Shown: positions 41,263 through 49,815, numbered from the stretch's first letter. The stretch is 64,000 bases of DNA from Gp6-AA40 sp035649635 (GCA_035649635.1 DASRJE010000228.1:23372-87371), one strand, 5' to 3'. The notes: generated by a model from the sequence alone, not told the origin. Made by a program: numbers and translations.

Positions 41263-42069
41263 ATGCGGGCTACCCCTCTTCCTGTTCTGGTATCTGTGGC
41301 AGCACTGCTGTCGATGATGCCTGGCAATCGCCCGGCCGAAGCGCAGACGGCCGCAAAGTCCGCGGCTACGGCCGCTAAGTCCGCGCCTACGGCCACCGAC
41401 TGGGCCGCGCTCGCCAAATTGCCTGATTTCACCGGCGTCTGGGAGATCGGGCCGGGCGGCGGGGGCGGCGGTCGAGGTCGGGGTGCCCCACAAGGACCAT
41501 CGCTGACACCGGCTGCCGCAGCAAAGCGCAAGGAACTGCAGGCGCTCGGACGGGAAGACAATCAGACCGCCAACTGTGTGCCTCCAGGCATGCCCGGCAT
41601 CATGGGACAACCCTATCCGATGGAGTTCCTGCTGACGCCGGGCAAGGTGACGATCGTCATCGAAGCCTACACGCAGGTCCGCCACATCTACACCGACGGT
41701 CGGCCGCTCCCCGAGGACCCGGATCTCAAATTTCATGGGACCTCAGTCGGACGCTGGGAGGGCAACACGCTGGCGGTTGATACCATCGGCTTCTCGCCAC
41801 TCACCGCTCTGGCGGCGAACGTGCCGCACGGCGACAAGATGCGGATCCGCGAACGGTTCACTCTGACCGGTCCCGACACGATGAGCATTGAATCGACCGT
41901 CACCGATCCGGACGTGCTGGCGGCTCCGTTTACGACGACGCGCGTGCTGCAGCGGCATCGTTCGTGGACCATTGCCGAATACGTCTGTCAGGAGAACAAT
42001 CGCAACTTCGTTGACGAGAAGGGCAAGGCGGGCATCCGACTCGATGACCCCGCTGCCCCACGCAAGTAA
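41263..42069 (+). CDS. Secreted TPWGDPD-related protein, short divergent member
   Basis: 268 residues from ATG 41263, with GGAG at 41251-41254. Signal peptide to about NRPAEAQ, then an Ala/Lys-rich linker and a Gly-rich stretch. It lacks the TPWGDPD start but keeps the C-terminal pattern of the family: CVPPGMPGIMGQPYPMEFLLTPGKVTIVIEAYTQVRHIYTDGRPLPED, GRWEGNTLAVDTIGF, MRIRERFTLTGPDTMSIESTVTDPDVLAAPF and EYVCQENNRNF. It lies 13 bases before a DUF6152 gene, a pair I expect to work together in the periplasm. Confidence 0.8.
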   Translation: MRATPLPVLVSVAALLSMMPGNRPAEAQTAAKSAATAAKSAPTATDWAALAKLPDFTGVWEIGPGGGGGGRGRGAPQGPSLTPAAAAKRKELQALGREDNQTANCVPPGMPGIMGQPYPMEFLLTPGKVTIVIEAYTQVRHIYTDGRPLPEDPDLKFHGTSVGRWEGNTLAVDTIGFSPLTALAANVPHGDKMRIRERFTLTGPDTMSIESTVTDPDVLAAPFTTTRVLQRHRSWTIAEYVCQENNRNFVDEKGKAGIRLDDPAAPRK

Positions 42070-42082
42070 GGATGTGGGACCA

Positions 42083-42472
42083 ATGCGCAGTCTGACCCTC
42101 ACGCTCGTCGCGGTGATACTCGTGGCAGCCGGCGCCCGCGACGCAGGCGCTCACCACTCTTTTGCGCCATTCAACATGGAGTCGGAGAAGACCATCAGCG
42201 GCACGATCAAGAAATTCGACTGGACCAACCCGCACACCTGGATCTGGCTCGACGTCACCAACGACAAAGGGACGGTGGAAACGTGGGGCATCGAGGGGAT
42301 GAGTCCGAACTACCTGGGCAGACGCGGCTGGACGAAAAACTCGCTGAAGCCCGGAGACAGGGTTTCGATCGTGGTGCGACCGATGCGCGACGGCTCGCCC
42401 GGTGGAATGTTCGTCCGCGCGACCTTGGCGGACGGCCGCGAACTGCGCCAGAGCGGGCAGCCGATCGACTAA
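42083..42472 (+). CDS. DUF6152 family exported protein
   Basis: 129 residues from ATG 42083. Signal peptide ends DAGAHHSF, with the double His at the mature N-terminus. The family pattern is clear: SEKTISGTIKKFDWTNPHTWIWLDVTNDKGTVETWGIEG, then GRRGWTKNSLKPGDRVSIVVRPMRDGSPGG. The fold is a small OB-like barrel, and the N-terminal HH could bind copper or another metal. It follows the divergent TPWGDPD-type gene after 13 bases. Function unknown. Confidence 0.85.
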   Translation: MRSLTLTLVAVILVAAGARDAGAHHSFAPFNMESEKTISGTIKKFDWTNPHTWIWLDVTNDKGTVETWGIEGMSPNYLGRRGWTKNSLKPGDRVSIVVRPMRDGSPGGMFVRATLADGRELRQSGQPID

Positions 42473-42526
42473 GCGGCGGACAGTAGGCAGCTTCACGTTC
42501 AGCGTCAGGTTACAGGTCTCGAATTT

Positions 42527-44050
42527 ATGGACTACAGCCAACTGGTGGATCTCTCGCCGGACGGCATCTTCGTCAGCCGCAACAACGTCATTGTCTTTGT
42601 GAACCCGGCCGCGTTGCGGCTATTCGGTGCCCTCACGCCCGATCAAGTGGTCGGACAGTCGCCACTCCGATTCTTTCCGCCCGATCGACACGCCCACATC
42701 CGCGAACGCGTTCGCCAACTGCTCATGGGCAGGATCGTTCCGGCGGTCGAGGAGACCCTCCTCAGGCTCGATGGCAGCGTCAGAGACGTCGAGATCATCG
42801 GCACCTTGTTCGAGGATCCACCCGATCGCGCCATTCAGGTCATCGTGCGCGACATCACGGAACGGAAGCGGACCGAGCTCGCCCTGCGCGAGAGCGAGGA
42901 GCGCCTGTCGCTGGCATTCGCCGGCGCGCAGGAAGGGGTCTGGGACTGGAATCTCGAAACCGGCGCGGTGGTGTACTCCCCGCACTGGAGGAAGATGCTC
43001 GGTTACGACGAGGACGAGATCGAGCCTCATGTGAGCGCCTGGGAGCGGCTGCTCCACCCCGACGATCGAGCCGTGGTGCGCGAGGTGGTCGAGGGCGTCC
43101 TGCGCGGCGAGCGCGACTACACCGTCGAATTCCGGCTCCGGCACAAGGACGGCCATTACGTGCACGTCCTCTCGCGCGGCTTCCCGGTCCGTCGTGAACC
43201 CGATGGTTTCGTCGGCCGCATCGTCGGCACTCATTTCGATCTGTCCGAGCGCAAGCGGACGGAGGAAGCGCTGAAGCGCGCCCACGAAGAGCTGGAGATC
43301 CGAGTCAAGGAGAGGACGGCGGAGCTCGCGTTGGCCAACGCCTCGCTCAGGGACGAGATGATCGAGCGCGAGCGTGCGGAGCGCGCTCGAACCGAGCTGC
43401 TCTCGCGTCTCGTCTTCGCGCAGGAGGATGAGCGGAAGCGGATCGCGCGCGAGATGCACGATCAATTCGGCGAGCAGTTGACGGCGCTCGGACTGGGAAT
43501 CAGGGCACTCAGGGACGGTTGCGGAACCGACCAGCAACTGGGCCCGATGGTCGCTGCACTCGAGAGAGTCGCGCAGCAACTCGATCAGGATGTCGATCAC
43601 CTGGTCTGGGAGCTCCGTCCGACAGCGCTTGATGACCTGGGCCTGCGCGCGGCGCTTGCCAACTACGTCCAGGACTGGTCGGTTCGCGCCGGTGTCCGGG
43701 CGGATCTCCACACCACAGGACTCACCGCCGATCGACTGACATCAGAGGTCGAAACGACCCTGTACCGCATTGCCCAGGAAGCGCTCAATAACATCGCCAA
43801 ACACGCCCGAGCCGAAAATGTCGACGTGATCCTCGAACGGCGGCCCGATCACGTGTCGCTCATCATCGAGGACGATGGTGTGGGGTTTGAGCAGGGCAAC
43901 GGTGCTCGGCATCAGGGATTCGGGCTGCTCGGGATGCAGGAGCGTGCGGCCCTGGTCGGGGCCACGGTGCAGATCGAGTCGGCGGCGGGGGAAGGGACCA
44001 CCATCATCGTTCGAATGCCGGTCGTCGCAGTACAGGACGCCCAACCATGA
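42527..44050 (+). CDS. PAS-PAS sensor histidine kinase (NarX/UhpB-like HisKA_3 type)
   Basis: 507 residues, soluble, no membrane helix. PAS 1 spans ~1-115 (LVDLSPDGIFVSRNNVIVFVNPAAL, ending VRDITERKR). PAS 2 (PAS_3-like) spans ~125-250 (GVWDWNLETGAVVYSPHWRKMLGYDEDE, HPDDRAVVREVV, ending FDLSERKR). A coiled-coil linker leads to the dimerisation helix with His311 (ERKRIAREMHDQFGEQLTALGLGI). The ATPase domain has N box RIAQEALNNIAKHA, G1 EDDGVGF and G2 GFGLLGMQERAALVGA. Signal unknown; the response regulator overlaps its stop. Confidence 0.95.
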   Translation: MDYSQLVDLSPDGIFVSRNNVIVFVNPAALRLFGALTPDQVVGQSPLRFFPPDRHAHIRERVRQLLMGRIVPAVEETLLRLDGSVRDVEIIGTLFEDPPDRAIQVIVRDITERKRTELALRESEERLSLAFAGAQEGVWDWNLETGAVVYSPHWRKMLGYDEDEIEPHVSAWERLLHPDDRAVVREVVEGVLRGERDYTVEFRLRHKDGHYVHVLSRGFPVRREPDGFVGRIVGTHFDLSERKRTEEALKRAHEELEIRVKERTAELALANASLRDEMIERERAERARTELLSRLVFAQEDERKRIAREMHDQFGEQLTALGLGIRALRDGCGTDQQLGPMVAALERVAQQLDQDVDHLVWELRPTALDDLGLRAALANYVQDWSVRAGVRADLHTTGLTADRLTSEVETTLYRIAQEALNNIAKHARAENVDVILERRPDHVSLIIEDDGVGFEQGNGARHQGFGLLGMQERAALVGATVQIESAAGEGTTIIVRMPVVAVQDAQP

Positions 44051-44712
44051 CTGACGATTCACGGAACCTGCGCATTCTGCTGGCGGACGATCACGTCACC
44101 GTACGCCAGGGCCTCAAGATGCTGATTGAGAGCCAGGGCGACATGACGGTCGTTTCCGAAGCCAGTGATGGGACGGCCGCCGTCGAGCAGGCCCGCGCCT
44201 TGCGGCCGGACGTCGTCGTCATGGACATCTCGATGCCAGGAATGAATGGCCTGGTAGCGACCCGCACGCTGAAGTCCATCCAGCCGGATTCGGTCATCGT
44301 GATTCTCACGCGGCACGGGGATGACGCCTACCTCCAGGAGCTGCTAGGCGCCGGCGCGGACGGCTACGTCTTGAAACAAAGCGCCGCGTCGGAGCTGGTG
44401 CAGGCAATCCGAGCGACGGCGGCGCGCAATCGATACCTCGATTCAGCGCTGACCGCGCGCGTAACGGCGGGATTCCTCGCCAGGAGCGGCCGGAAGGCAC
44501 AAGCGACTGGCGCGAGCCTGAGTGACCGCGAGGCGGAAGTTCTGCGTCTCATCGCCGCCGGCTACAGCAACAAGGAAATTGCGGCGCAACTCGCGTTGAG
44601 TGTAAAAACCGTTGAAGTCCACAAAGCCAACGCGTCCCGCAAACTCGGTCTCAAAGGGCGCATCGACATCGTCAAGTACGCGCTCCTTCAGGGCTGGCTT
44701 AGCGATACGTAG
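44047..44712 (+). CDS. NarL/FixJ-type response regulator
   Basis: 221 residues; the start overlaps the kinase stop (ATGA). The receiver has acidic pocket LLADDH, phosphoacceptor Asp60 (VVVMDISMPGMNG) and Lys in GYVLKQSA. The LuxR-type HTH is SLSDREAEVLRLIAAGYSNKEIAAQLALSVKTVEVHKANASRKLGLKGR. It should be phosphorylated by the adjacent PAS kinase and bind promoters; targets are unknown. No nearby binding site could be assigned. Confidence 0.95.
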   Translation: MTDDSRNLRILLADDHVTVRQGLKMLIESQGDMTVVSEASDGTAAVEQARALRPDVVVMDISMPGMNGLVATRTLKSIQPDSVIVILTRHGDDAYLQELLGAGADGYVLKQSAASELVQAIRATAARNRYLDSALTARVTAGFLARSGRKAQATGASLSDREAEVLRLIAAGYSNKEIAAQLALSVKTVEVHKANASRKLGLKGRIDIVKYALLQGWLSDT

Positions 44713-45128
44713 ATCACCTTAAGGGCGTTCCCCTAGACCCTGCGGCATGTTCCCAATAGTCAGTTTGCACACAAACGCATAGATTCTTCGCGTCTCCTTA
44801 CCAGCAATTTCAACTCTTATGGCGTCTGGAAATGGGCTTGAGTCGTCATTGGCGAAGGCCGTGCACCTGACCAGTTTGATCGGGCAGGACAGGGGTCCCG
44901 TCGACGCATTACGTGTCAGCGACCAGATAGGTTCAGAAGGACCGACCTACTACCTCCGCGTGAAACCGGATCGTCGTCGCATCAAAGCGGCCTATCCGCC
45001 GCATCTCGATCGACGAGGAACGGGATCCGCGTAGGAAGGGACTCGGTCATCGGCCTGTCGGTTTCTCGAATCAGCTCGTTGCCTGGTTCACCCCTCTGTC
45101 ACCAGTGTGTCACCGCGGCCGGCGCGAA
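44713..45128. other. Intergenic stretch without a clear gene
   Basis: About 416 bases. A 71-codon open frame exists at 44819-45034 (plus strand, MASGNGLESSLAKAVHL), but no ribosome site or known pattern supports it. GGGCGTTCCCC near 44725 may form a small hairpin downstream of the regulator. I see no RNA gene. Confidence 0.5.
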
Positions 45129-46076
45129 TTACCGAATTGCAATCGGATTTCCCGGCGACCCGGTTGCTCCCTTCAATCGCAGCGGCGCGAACATGTACAC
45201 GAACTCGTACACAGTGTCGCGAGCGAGATCGGCCGTAATCAGGTTCTCGTGGAGATAAATCCCGTTGCGCGCGAGAAACAGCTGATGGACGGGAGCCGAA
45301 AGCGAGCTATCGGGATTCGGCATTACTTCGACGCCCCACGTATCAGCCCCCACGACGACGACTTCCGCATCGACCAGCATCTGGCCGGCAGCCAGGCCGA
45401 TACCGGGTTCGCTGTCACCGTACTTCGCGTTGTCCTTCATCCAGAGGGAGCTCCAGCCAGTGTGGATAAGGACCATGTCTCCGCTTCGGATCTGAACGCC
45501 CTCGCGCTGAAGCGCGCCCTTGAGGTCGGCGGGAGTGATCTCGTACCGCATGGGCAGTTGATCGACTCCCTTGAACTTCGCAACGTCGATCAGCACACCT
45601 CGCGTCACGATGGCGCCGACGTTTTCGATGCCGAGCTTCGTCAGCCCCTCCGCCTGCGCGAACTCTGAGCGGCGATTGCCATTGTAAAAGAGATCCCCGA
45701 TACCCAGGTGACCCAGGCCATCGAACTGTGTCCCGATCTGCCCCAGCTCGCCGCTGATGATTTCGTCGTGGTACACGGCCTCGTTCTTACCCGGCATCTT
45801 GAACGCCTGCGGGATGCGCAGACTGAAGTGCCGTGTTCCGTACATCGGCATACCCGGCTCGTACACGTGACCGAGCTGATACACGTTGCCCTTGGTGATC
45901 AGGTTCTTCGCCTCGAGCACCTTGGCCGGAGTGAGCCGGTTCGCAGCACCGCGCTGATCGTCGGCTCCCCACCGTGAGGGATACCAGCGATCGGATTGTC
46001 CGAGCGCGCTGGAACACGCCAGGAGCACGCCTGTCACGACTACACCAGCTGCCCACCATCGTCGGTCCGCGAACAT
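45129..46076 (-). CDS. Exported cyclase-family (kynurenine-formamidase-like) hydrolase
   Basis: 315 residues from ATG 46076; GGGAGG at the end of the type C repeat is the ribosome site, and the frame upstream is not protein-like. Signal peptide to about SSALGQ. The fold signature is present as GQIGTQFDGLGHLGIGDLFYNGN, where family kynurenine formamidases have HxGTHxDxPxH: the first two His are changed to Gln-type residues, leaving Asp and the last His. MVLIHTGWSSLWM, VVGADTWGVEVMPNPD and VHQLFLARNGIYLHENL follow. It may hydrolyse an amide or lactone outside the cytoplasm. Confidence 0.85.
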   Translation of the reverse strand: MFADRRWWAAGVVVTGVLLACSSALGQSDRWYPSRWGADDQRGAANRLTPAKVLEAKNLITKGNVYQLGHVYEPGMPMYGTRHFSLRIPQAFKMPGKNEAVYHDEIISGELGQIGTQFDGLGHLGIGDLFYNGNRRSEFAQAEGLTKLGIENVGAIVTRGVLIDVAKFKGVDQLPMRYEITPADLKGALQREGVQIRSGDMVLIHTGWSSLWMKDNAKYGDSEPGIGLAAGQMLVDAEVVVVGADTWGVEVMPNPDSSLSAPVHQLFLARNGIYLHENLITADLARDTVYEFVYMFAPLRLKGATGSPGNPIAIR

Positions 46077-46087
46077 CTCAACCTCCC

Positions 46088-46108
46088 GGAACCGGGAACC
46101 CGGAACCT
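46088..46108. repeat. Three perfect heptads GGAACCG, GGAACCC, GGAACCT (type C, copy 2)
   Basis: A short one-armed array 12 bases upstream of the cyclase start. Its edge CTCCC (46083-46087) gives GGGAG on the minus strand, the ribosome site of the cyclase. Confidence 0.8.
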
Positions 46109-46111
46109 GCC

Positions 46112-46492
46112 TTACTTTGCGTCCAGTTTCTCGAACACTTCCTTCGCCGCGCGAAACGAATCCACCCCGGCGGGCACACCGGCGTAAATCGCGACCTGCA
46201 TGAAGATCTCGCGAATCTCGTCGCGCGAGACGCCGTTCTTCAACGCGCCGGCGATATGCAATCGCAGTTCGTGTGGGCGATTGAGGCAACTGATCATCGC
46301 GAGATTGAGCATGCTGCGCGTCTTCCGGTCGAGACCGTCACGTCCCCAAACCGCGCCCCAGCAGTACTCGGTGACGAGCTCCTGCATCGGCATGCTGAAG
46401 CTGTCGGCGGCCTTGAATGCCGCATCGACGAACTCCTTGCCGAGCACTGCACTACGAATCTCCCGACCCTTATCGAACGTCGCTTTATCCAT
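46112..46492 (-). CDS. Carboxymuconolactone decarboxylase family protein
   Basis: 126 residues; GGAG 7 bases before ATG 46492. The protein matches PcaC-type 4-carboxymuconolactone decarboxylases over its full length: DKGREIRSAVLGKEFVDAA, MQELVTEYCWGAVWGRDGLDRKTRSMLNLAMISCLNRPHELRLHIAGALKNGVSRDEIREIFMQVAIYAGVPAG. The Cys/His and Glu residues of the family are present, but the CxxC of AhpD-type peroxidases is absent. The reaction in this context (cyclase, hydroxyacid and aldehyde dehydrogenases) is unproven. Confidence 0.9.
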   Translation of the reverse strand: MDKATFDKGREIRSAVLGKEFVDAAFKAADSFSMPMQELVTEYCWGAVWGRDGLDRKTRSMLNLAMISCLNRPHELRLHIAGALKNGVSRDEIREIFMQVAIYAGVPAGVDSFRAAKEVFEKLDAK

Positions 46493-46515
46493 TTGTTCTC
46501 CAGTGATTGACCGTG

Positions 46516-46533
46516 TGTCGCGGAGGCTGAAGC
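46516..46533. repeat. REP-like hairpin, class G (GGAGGCT-GA-AGCCTCC)
   Basis: GGAGGCT and AGCCTCC flank GA, followed by GCTCTACG. The same class is at 58206-58221, and a relative is at 10991. It is a few bases upstream of the CMD ribosome site on the minus strand. Confidence 0.75.
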
Positions 46534-46551
46534 CTCCGCTCTACGATGACA

Positions 46552-46572
46552 GAGCCTTTGACCTTTGACCTA
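46552..46572. repeat. Short heptad repeat, type D, copy 3
   Basis: CCTTTGA, CCTTTGA, CCTATTT: two exact heptads and one decayed. The stop codon TAG (46572-46570 on the minus strand) of the next gene lies in its last unit. Confidence 0.65.
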
Positions 46573-47454
46573 TTTGATCTCCACCCCCGCCCACTCCTCC
46601 ACGACCCTCGCGATCGAAGTGAAATCAGAGTCGGGGCCGAACTTGGCGTTGGTGATCGCGAGCATCTGACGAACAGCCGAGCCGGCCACCATCGGTACGC
46701 CGAGCGCTTCGGCCTCGTCGAGACAGAGTCGAACGTCCTTGTACGAGAGACCGGTCGCGAACCCGAAATCGAACGTCCTCGGGATCACGGATTTCGGAAA
46801 CTTGTCCTGCGTCGCGCTGTTGCGCCCGCTTCCTGCGTTGATGATGTCGCAGAGCGTCTTCGCATCGAGGCCGGCCTTCACGCCCATCGCCACCGCTTCC
46901 GAGGAAAGCACGATGGCGGCAGCAGCGAGCAGATTGTTGGCGAGCTTTGCGATCTGCGCGAGGCCCGGTTTCTCACCAACGTAGAACGTTTTGCCAAATG
47001 TCTTGAGCACGGGATCGACGACCGGAAACGTGTCCTTCTTGCATGAGACCATGACGGCCAGGGTCCCCTTGACGGCTCCGCCGATGCCACCGCTGACCGG
47101 CGAATCAACCCAGGCAACGCCCCGCTCAGATGCCGCCTTTGCCACGACACCGGCAACCGTCGGTCCAGTGGTCGACAGATCGACCAGTGTCTTCAAGCGG
47201 TTGCCCATGAGAATGCTGCCCAGACACACCGACTGCACGATGGGCGGTGTGGGCAGACTGATCAGGACCATGTCCGCCGACGAAGCCACCTCTTCGGCTG
47301 ATGCAGCCACCCTGGCACCCCTCGCTGCCAGCGGCTTGATCGTCTCAGCATCGGTGTCGAACACACACAGAGTCTGTCCAGCATCGATCAGCCGATTCGC
47401 CATCGGCCCGCCCATGCGCCCTACTCCCACAAACCCCAACACCTGTTCACTCAT
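46570..47454 (-). CDS. NAD-dependent 3-hydroxyacid dehydrogenase (3-HIBADH/GarR family)
   Basis: 294 residues. Rossmann motif LGFVGVGRMGGPMANRLIDAG at the N-terminus. DLSTTGPTVAGVVAKAASERGVAWVDSPVSGGIGGAVKGTLAVMV is the substrate-binding signature. The catalytic Lys is in QIAKLANNLLAAAAIVLSSEAVAMG, and FDFGFATGLSYKDVRLCLDEAEALGVPM completes the pattern. It should oxidise or reduce a beta-hydroxyacid such as 3-hydroxyisobutyrate or tartronate semialdehyde in the cytoplasm. It is next to an aldehyde dehydrogenase, consistent with a two-step oxidation. Confidence 0.93.
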   Translation of the reverse strand: MSEQVLGFVGVGRMGGPMANRLIDAGQTLCVFDTDAETIKPLAARGARVAASAEEVASSADMVLISLPTPPIVQSVCLGSILMGNRLKTLVDLSTTGPTVAGVVAKAASERGVAWVDSPVSGGIGGAVKGTLAVMVSCKKDTFPVVDPVLKTFGKTFYVGEKPGLAQIAKLANNLLAAAAIVLSSEAVAMGVKAGLDAKTLCDIINAGSGRNSATQDKFPKSVIPRTFDFGFATGLSYKDVRLCLDEAEALGVPMVAGSAVRQMLAITNAKFGPDSDFTSIARVVEEWAGVEIK

Positions 47455-47487
47455 CTGTCCTCTCTATTCCACCTAACTGCTGGTAGA

Positions 47488-47559
47488 GGCGGGTCTTCCG
47501 TGGCCTGAGCGCCAGTCGAAGGCAGACCCGCCTGGGATCGGCGAGTCTGAAGACTCGCC
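47488..47559. repeat. Composite REP: class E hairpin with a nested palindrome, plus a second hairpin
   Basis: GGCGGGTCT (47488-47496) and AGACCCGCC (47524-47532) enclose TGGCCTGAGC...AGTCGAAGGC, itself a known type of bacterial palindrome. GGCGAGTCT (47540-47548) and AGACTCGCC (47551-47559) form a further hairpin. The same enclosed loop recurs at 56745-56788. Confidence 0.8.
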
Positions 47560-47587
47560 GCTACCGCTATCCACAAACCACACCGAC

Positions 47588-49081
47588 CTACCGTTGGATG
47601 AAAGGATTCGGTACCGTCGTCGCGGTGGAAATCCACACGCTCTTCACTTGCAAGTATTCCTTGATCATCTCCTGGCCACTCTCCCGCCCGATGCCAGAGC
47701 GTTTGTATCCGCCAAACGGCGAGAGGTAGCTCACGGCACGATAGGTGTTGATCCACACCGTACCCGTCTGGAGTTTGTCCGCCATCGTCAACGCGCGGCG
47801 CATGTTCTGCGTCCACACTCCGGCGGCCAGACCATATACCACGTCGTTGCCGATTGCGATCGCTTCCTCTTCGTCCTTGAACGGGATCACTGAGAGCACA
47901 GGGCCGAAGACCTCCTCTTGCGCGATTCGCATGCGGTTGTTCACGCCTTCGAAAATGGTTGGCTCGACGAACCAGCCGCTCCCGCATTCCGGTCGTTCGG
48001 CACGCGCGCCGCCAAGCACCGCCCGGGCGCCCTCGCCCTTCGCGACATCGATGTACTTGAGAATCTTCTCGAACTGCGGCTTGTTCGTGACTGGCCCGAT
48101 CTGCGTGTCCGCGTTCATCGGGTTTCCCATCTTCGCCGTCTTCGCGAACGCGACGAGCTTGTCGAGGAACTGGTCATGAATGCTCTGTTGCACGAGCAAT
48201 CTCGAACCGGCGATGCACGTCTGGCCGGTTGCGGCAAAAATTCCCGAGATCGCTCCCTTCACCGCGTTATCGATCTCGGCATCGTCGAAGACGATGTTCG
48301 GCGACTTGCCGCCCAGTTCCATCGTCACGTGTTTGAGACCCCGAGCGGCCGCTTCGTAGATGCGCTGGCCAGTCACGTCGGATCCGGTGAACGCCACCTT
48401 CGCGACCAGTGGATGCTCGACGAGCGGCGCCCCCACATCGGCGCCAAAGCCGGTGACTACGTTGACGACACCGGGTGGGAAGCCGGCATCTTCAATCAGC
48501 TTCATGAATTCGAGCACCGAGGCCGACGTGAACTCCGATGGCTTGATGACGACGGTGTTGCCGGCCGCGAGGGCGGGCGCAAGCTTCCACGTAGTGAGCA
48601 GCAGCGGCGAGTTCCACGGAACGATCGCGGCGATGACGCCGAGCGGTTCGTAACGCGTGTAGTTGAAGGTGTCGGGTTTATCGGTCGGAAGCACTGCGCC
48701 TTCGATCTTGTCGGCGAGGCCGCCGTAGTAGTGATACCACTGCGCCATGTACGCCGTCTGCATGCTCATCTCGGCGTAGAGCTTGCCGTTGTCGCGGACC
48801 TCGATCTCGGCCAACTGTTTCGACCGCTCGGTGACGAGATCGCCAAGCTTGCGCAGCAGCGCGCCGCGACGCGAGGCCGTCAGCTTCGGCCATTCGCCGG
48901 ATGTGAAGGCTTTGTGGGCCGCACGGACTGCGCGATCCACGTCAGCAGCGGTGCCGCGCGGGATGAGCGCCCACGGTGCCGCACAGAAAGGGTCGTCACT
49001 TTCAAAATGATCAGTGGATGCCGCATCGACCCACTGGCCGTCGATGTACATCTTGTAAGGCGTAAGGGTGGCGGTGGGCAT
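47588..49081 (-). CDS. Aldehyde dehydrogenase
   Basis: 497 residues from ATG 49081; a GTG at 49096 is an alternative. NAD-dependent ALDH signatures: YKMYIDGQWVDA at the start, FNYTRYEPLGVIAAIVPWNSPLLLTTWKLAPALAAGNTVVIKPSE, TMELGGKSPNIVFDDAEIDNAV (catalytic Glu), ATGQTCIAGSRLLVQ (catalytic Cys), EEVFGPVLSVIPF, and WINTYRAVSYLSPFGGYKRSGIGRE. It resembles the HpaE/betaine-aldehyde branch. It probably oxidises the aldehyde produced in the neighbouring pathway. Confidence 0.95.
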   Translation of the reverse strand: MPTATLTPYKMYIDGQWVDAASTDHFESDDPFCAAPWALIPRGTAADVDRAVRAAHKAFTSGEWPKLTASRRGALLRKLGDLVTERSKQLAEIEVRDNGKLYAEMSMQTAYMAQWYHYYGGLADKIEGAVLPTDKPDTFNYTRYEPLGVIAAIVPWNSPLLLTTWKLAPALAAGNTVVIKPSEFTSASVLEFMKLIEDAGFPPGVVNVVTGFGADVGAPLVEHPLVAKVAFTGSDVTGQRIYEAAARGLKHVTMELGGKSPNIVFDDAEIDNAVKGAISGIFAATGQTCIAGSRLLVQQSIHDQFLDKLVAFAKTAKMGNPMNADTQIGPVTNKPQFEKILKYIDVAKGEGARAVLGGARAERPECGSGWFVEPTIFEGVNNRMRIAQEEVFGPVLSVIPFKDEEEAIAIGNDVVYGLAAGVWTQNMRRALTMADKLQTGTVWINTYRAVSYLSPFGGYKRSGIGRESGQEMIKEYLQVKSVWISTATTVPNPFIQR

Positions 49082-49158
49082 TGCGGGTCCGATCACGTTA
49101 ATCGGGAATACGGGACGGGCGCAAATCGAACCGTCGGTTCCCCGCGTCGCAGACTGCC

Positions 49159-49545
49159 TTACGCCGGCTGGATGTCCGTGCGGGCGAAGTCCTCCCCCAC
49201 GAACAGGAGTCGGTCGCCGGCGACAGCGGCGCTGGCGTAGGCGAGGCAGTCACCAAAGTTCAGAGCAGCCGGATGACGTCCACGACCGAATCGCACAAAC
49301 GCATCGACGGCCACTCGCCACTCGGCTTCGCCGAATGGCACTACCGTGATCCCGAGTTCCCTCACGAGATCCTCGACGGCTCGGGCATCGGCCCTCCCGC
49401 GGCGCCCGGTGAACACAAGGCTGGTTTCGGCGAGCGTTGGCGCACCCACCCGTACGTGGTCGGCCTCGAGGATCCGGTCGACAAGATCGAGATAGCCGGG
49501 CTCAGCAAAGAGCACGGCAATCAGCGCAGACGAGTCGAGCGTCAC
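49159..49545 (-). CDS. vapC: PIN-domain ribonuclease toxin (VapC type), second pair
   Basis: 128 residues from GTG 49545, overlapping the antitoxin stop (GTGA). MTLDSSALIAVLFAEPGY has the first Asp, PTLAETSLV the Glu, GRHPAALNFGDCLAYASAAVAGDRLLFVGEDFARTDI the last acidic residues. LNFGDCLAYA is typical of the Rv0624/VapC-Rv0624-like PIN group. It is a distinct family from the VapC at 7.1 kb. Confidence 0.92.
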   Translation of the reverse strand: MTLDSSALIAVLFAEPGYLDLVDRILEADHVRVGAPTLAETSLVFTGRRGRADARAVEDLVRELGITVVPFGEAEWRVAVDAFVRFGRGRHPAALNFGDCLAYASAAVAGDRLLFVGEDFARTDIQPA

Positions 49546-49814
49546 ACCCCGCCTGGTCCGTAGCCGAGTATTTCGTCTTCGTCCGCTCGGGAGAGTCGCC
49601 GACCTCTCTGCGACTTTGGCAGCGTGGTCCAGACGCTCTTCTCCAGGAAACGGAGCACCCGTGTCCGGCGCGTATCTTTTGTCGTCGTCGCTTTCAGGCG
49701 ATTGCGGCGCTCCTCGAGCGCCCGGCGGATCGCCTCCGTCTTGGATTCGCCAGTAAGCCGGGCAACCTCGGCCGCCAACCGTTCAACCTGGCCGTTTTTG
49801 ATATTCAATGCCAT
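49542..49814 (-). CDS. vapB: VapB-type antitoxin (PSK/Rv0623-like)
   Basis: 90 residues. MALNIKNGQVERLAAEVARLTGESKTEAIRRALEERRNRL is the ribbon-helix-helix DNA-binding region of Rv0623-type antitoxins. The C-terminal half (LEKSVWTTLPKSQRGRRLSRADEDEILGYGPGGV) holds the toxin-binding end, with the usual DEILGYG. A perfect inverted repeat lies one base upstream of its start and should be the autoregulatory operator. Confidence 0.92.
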   Translation of the reverse strand: MALNIKNGQVERLAAEVARLTGESKTEAIRRALEERRNRLKATTTKDTRRTRVLRFLEKSVWTTLPKSQRGRRLSRADEDEILGYGPGGV

Positions 49815-49815
49815 G

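Noticed and set aside
44819..45034. Possible 71-codon gene
   Set aside because: No ribosome site, no resemblance to a known family and no conserved-looking composition; left as unassigned gap.
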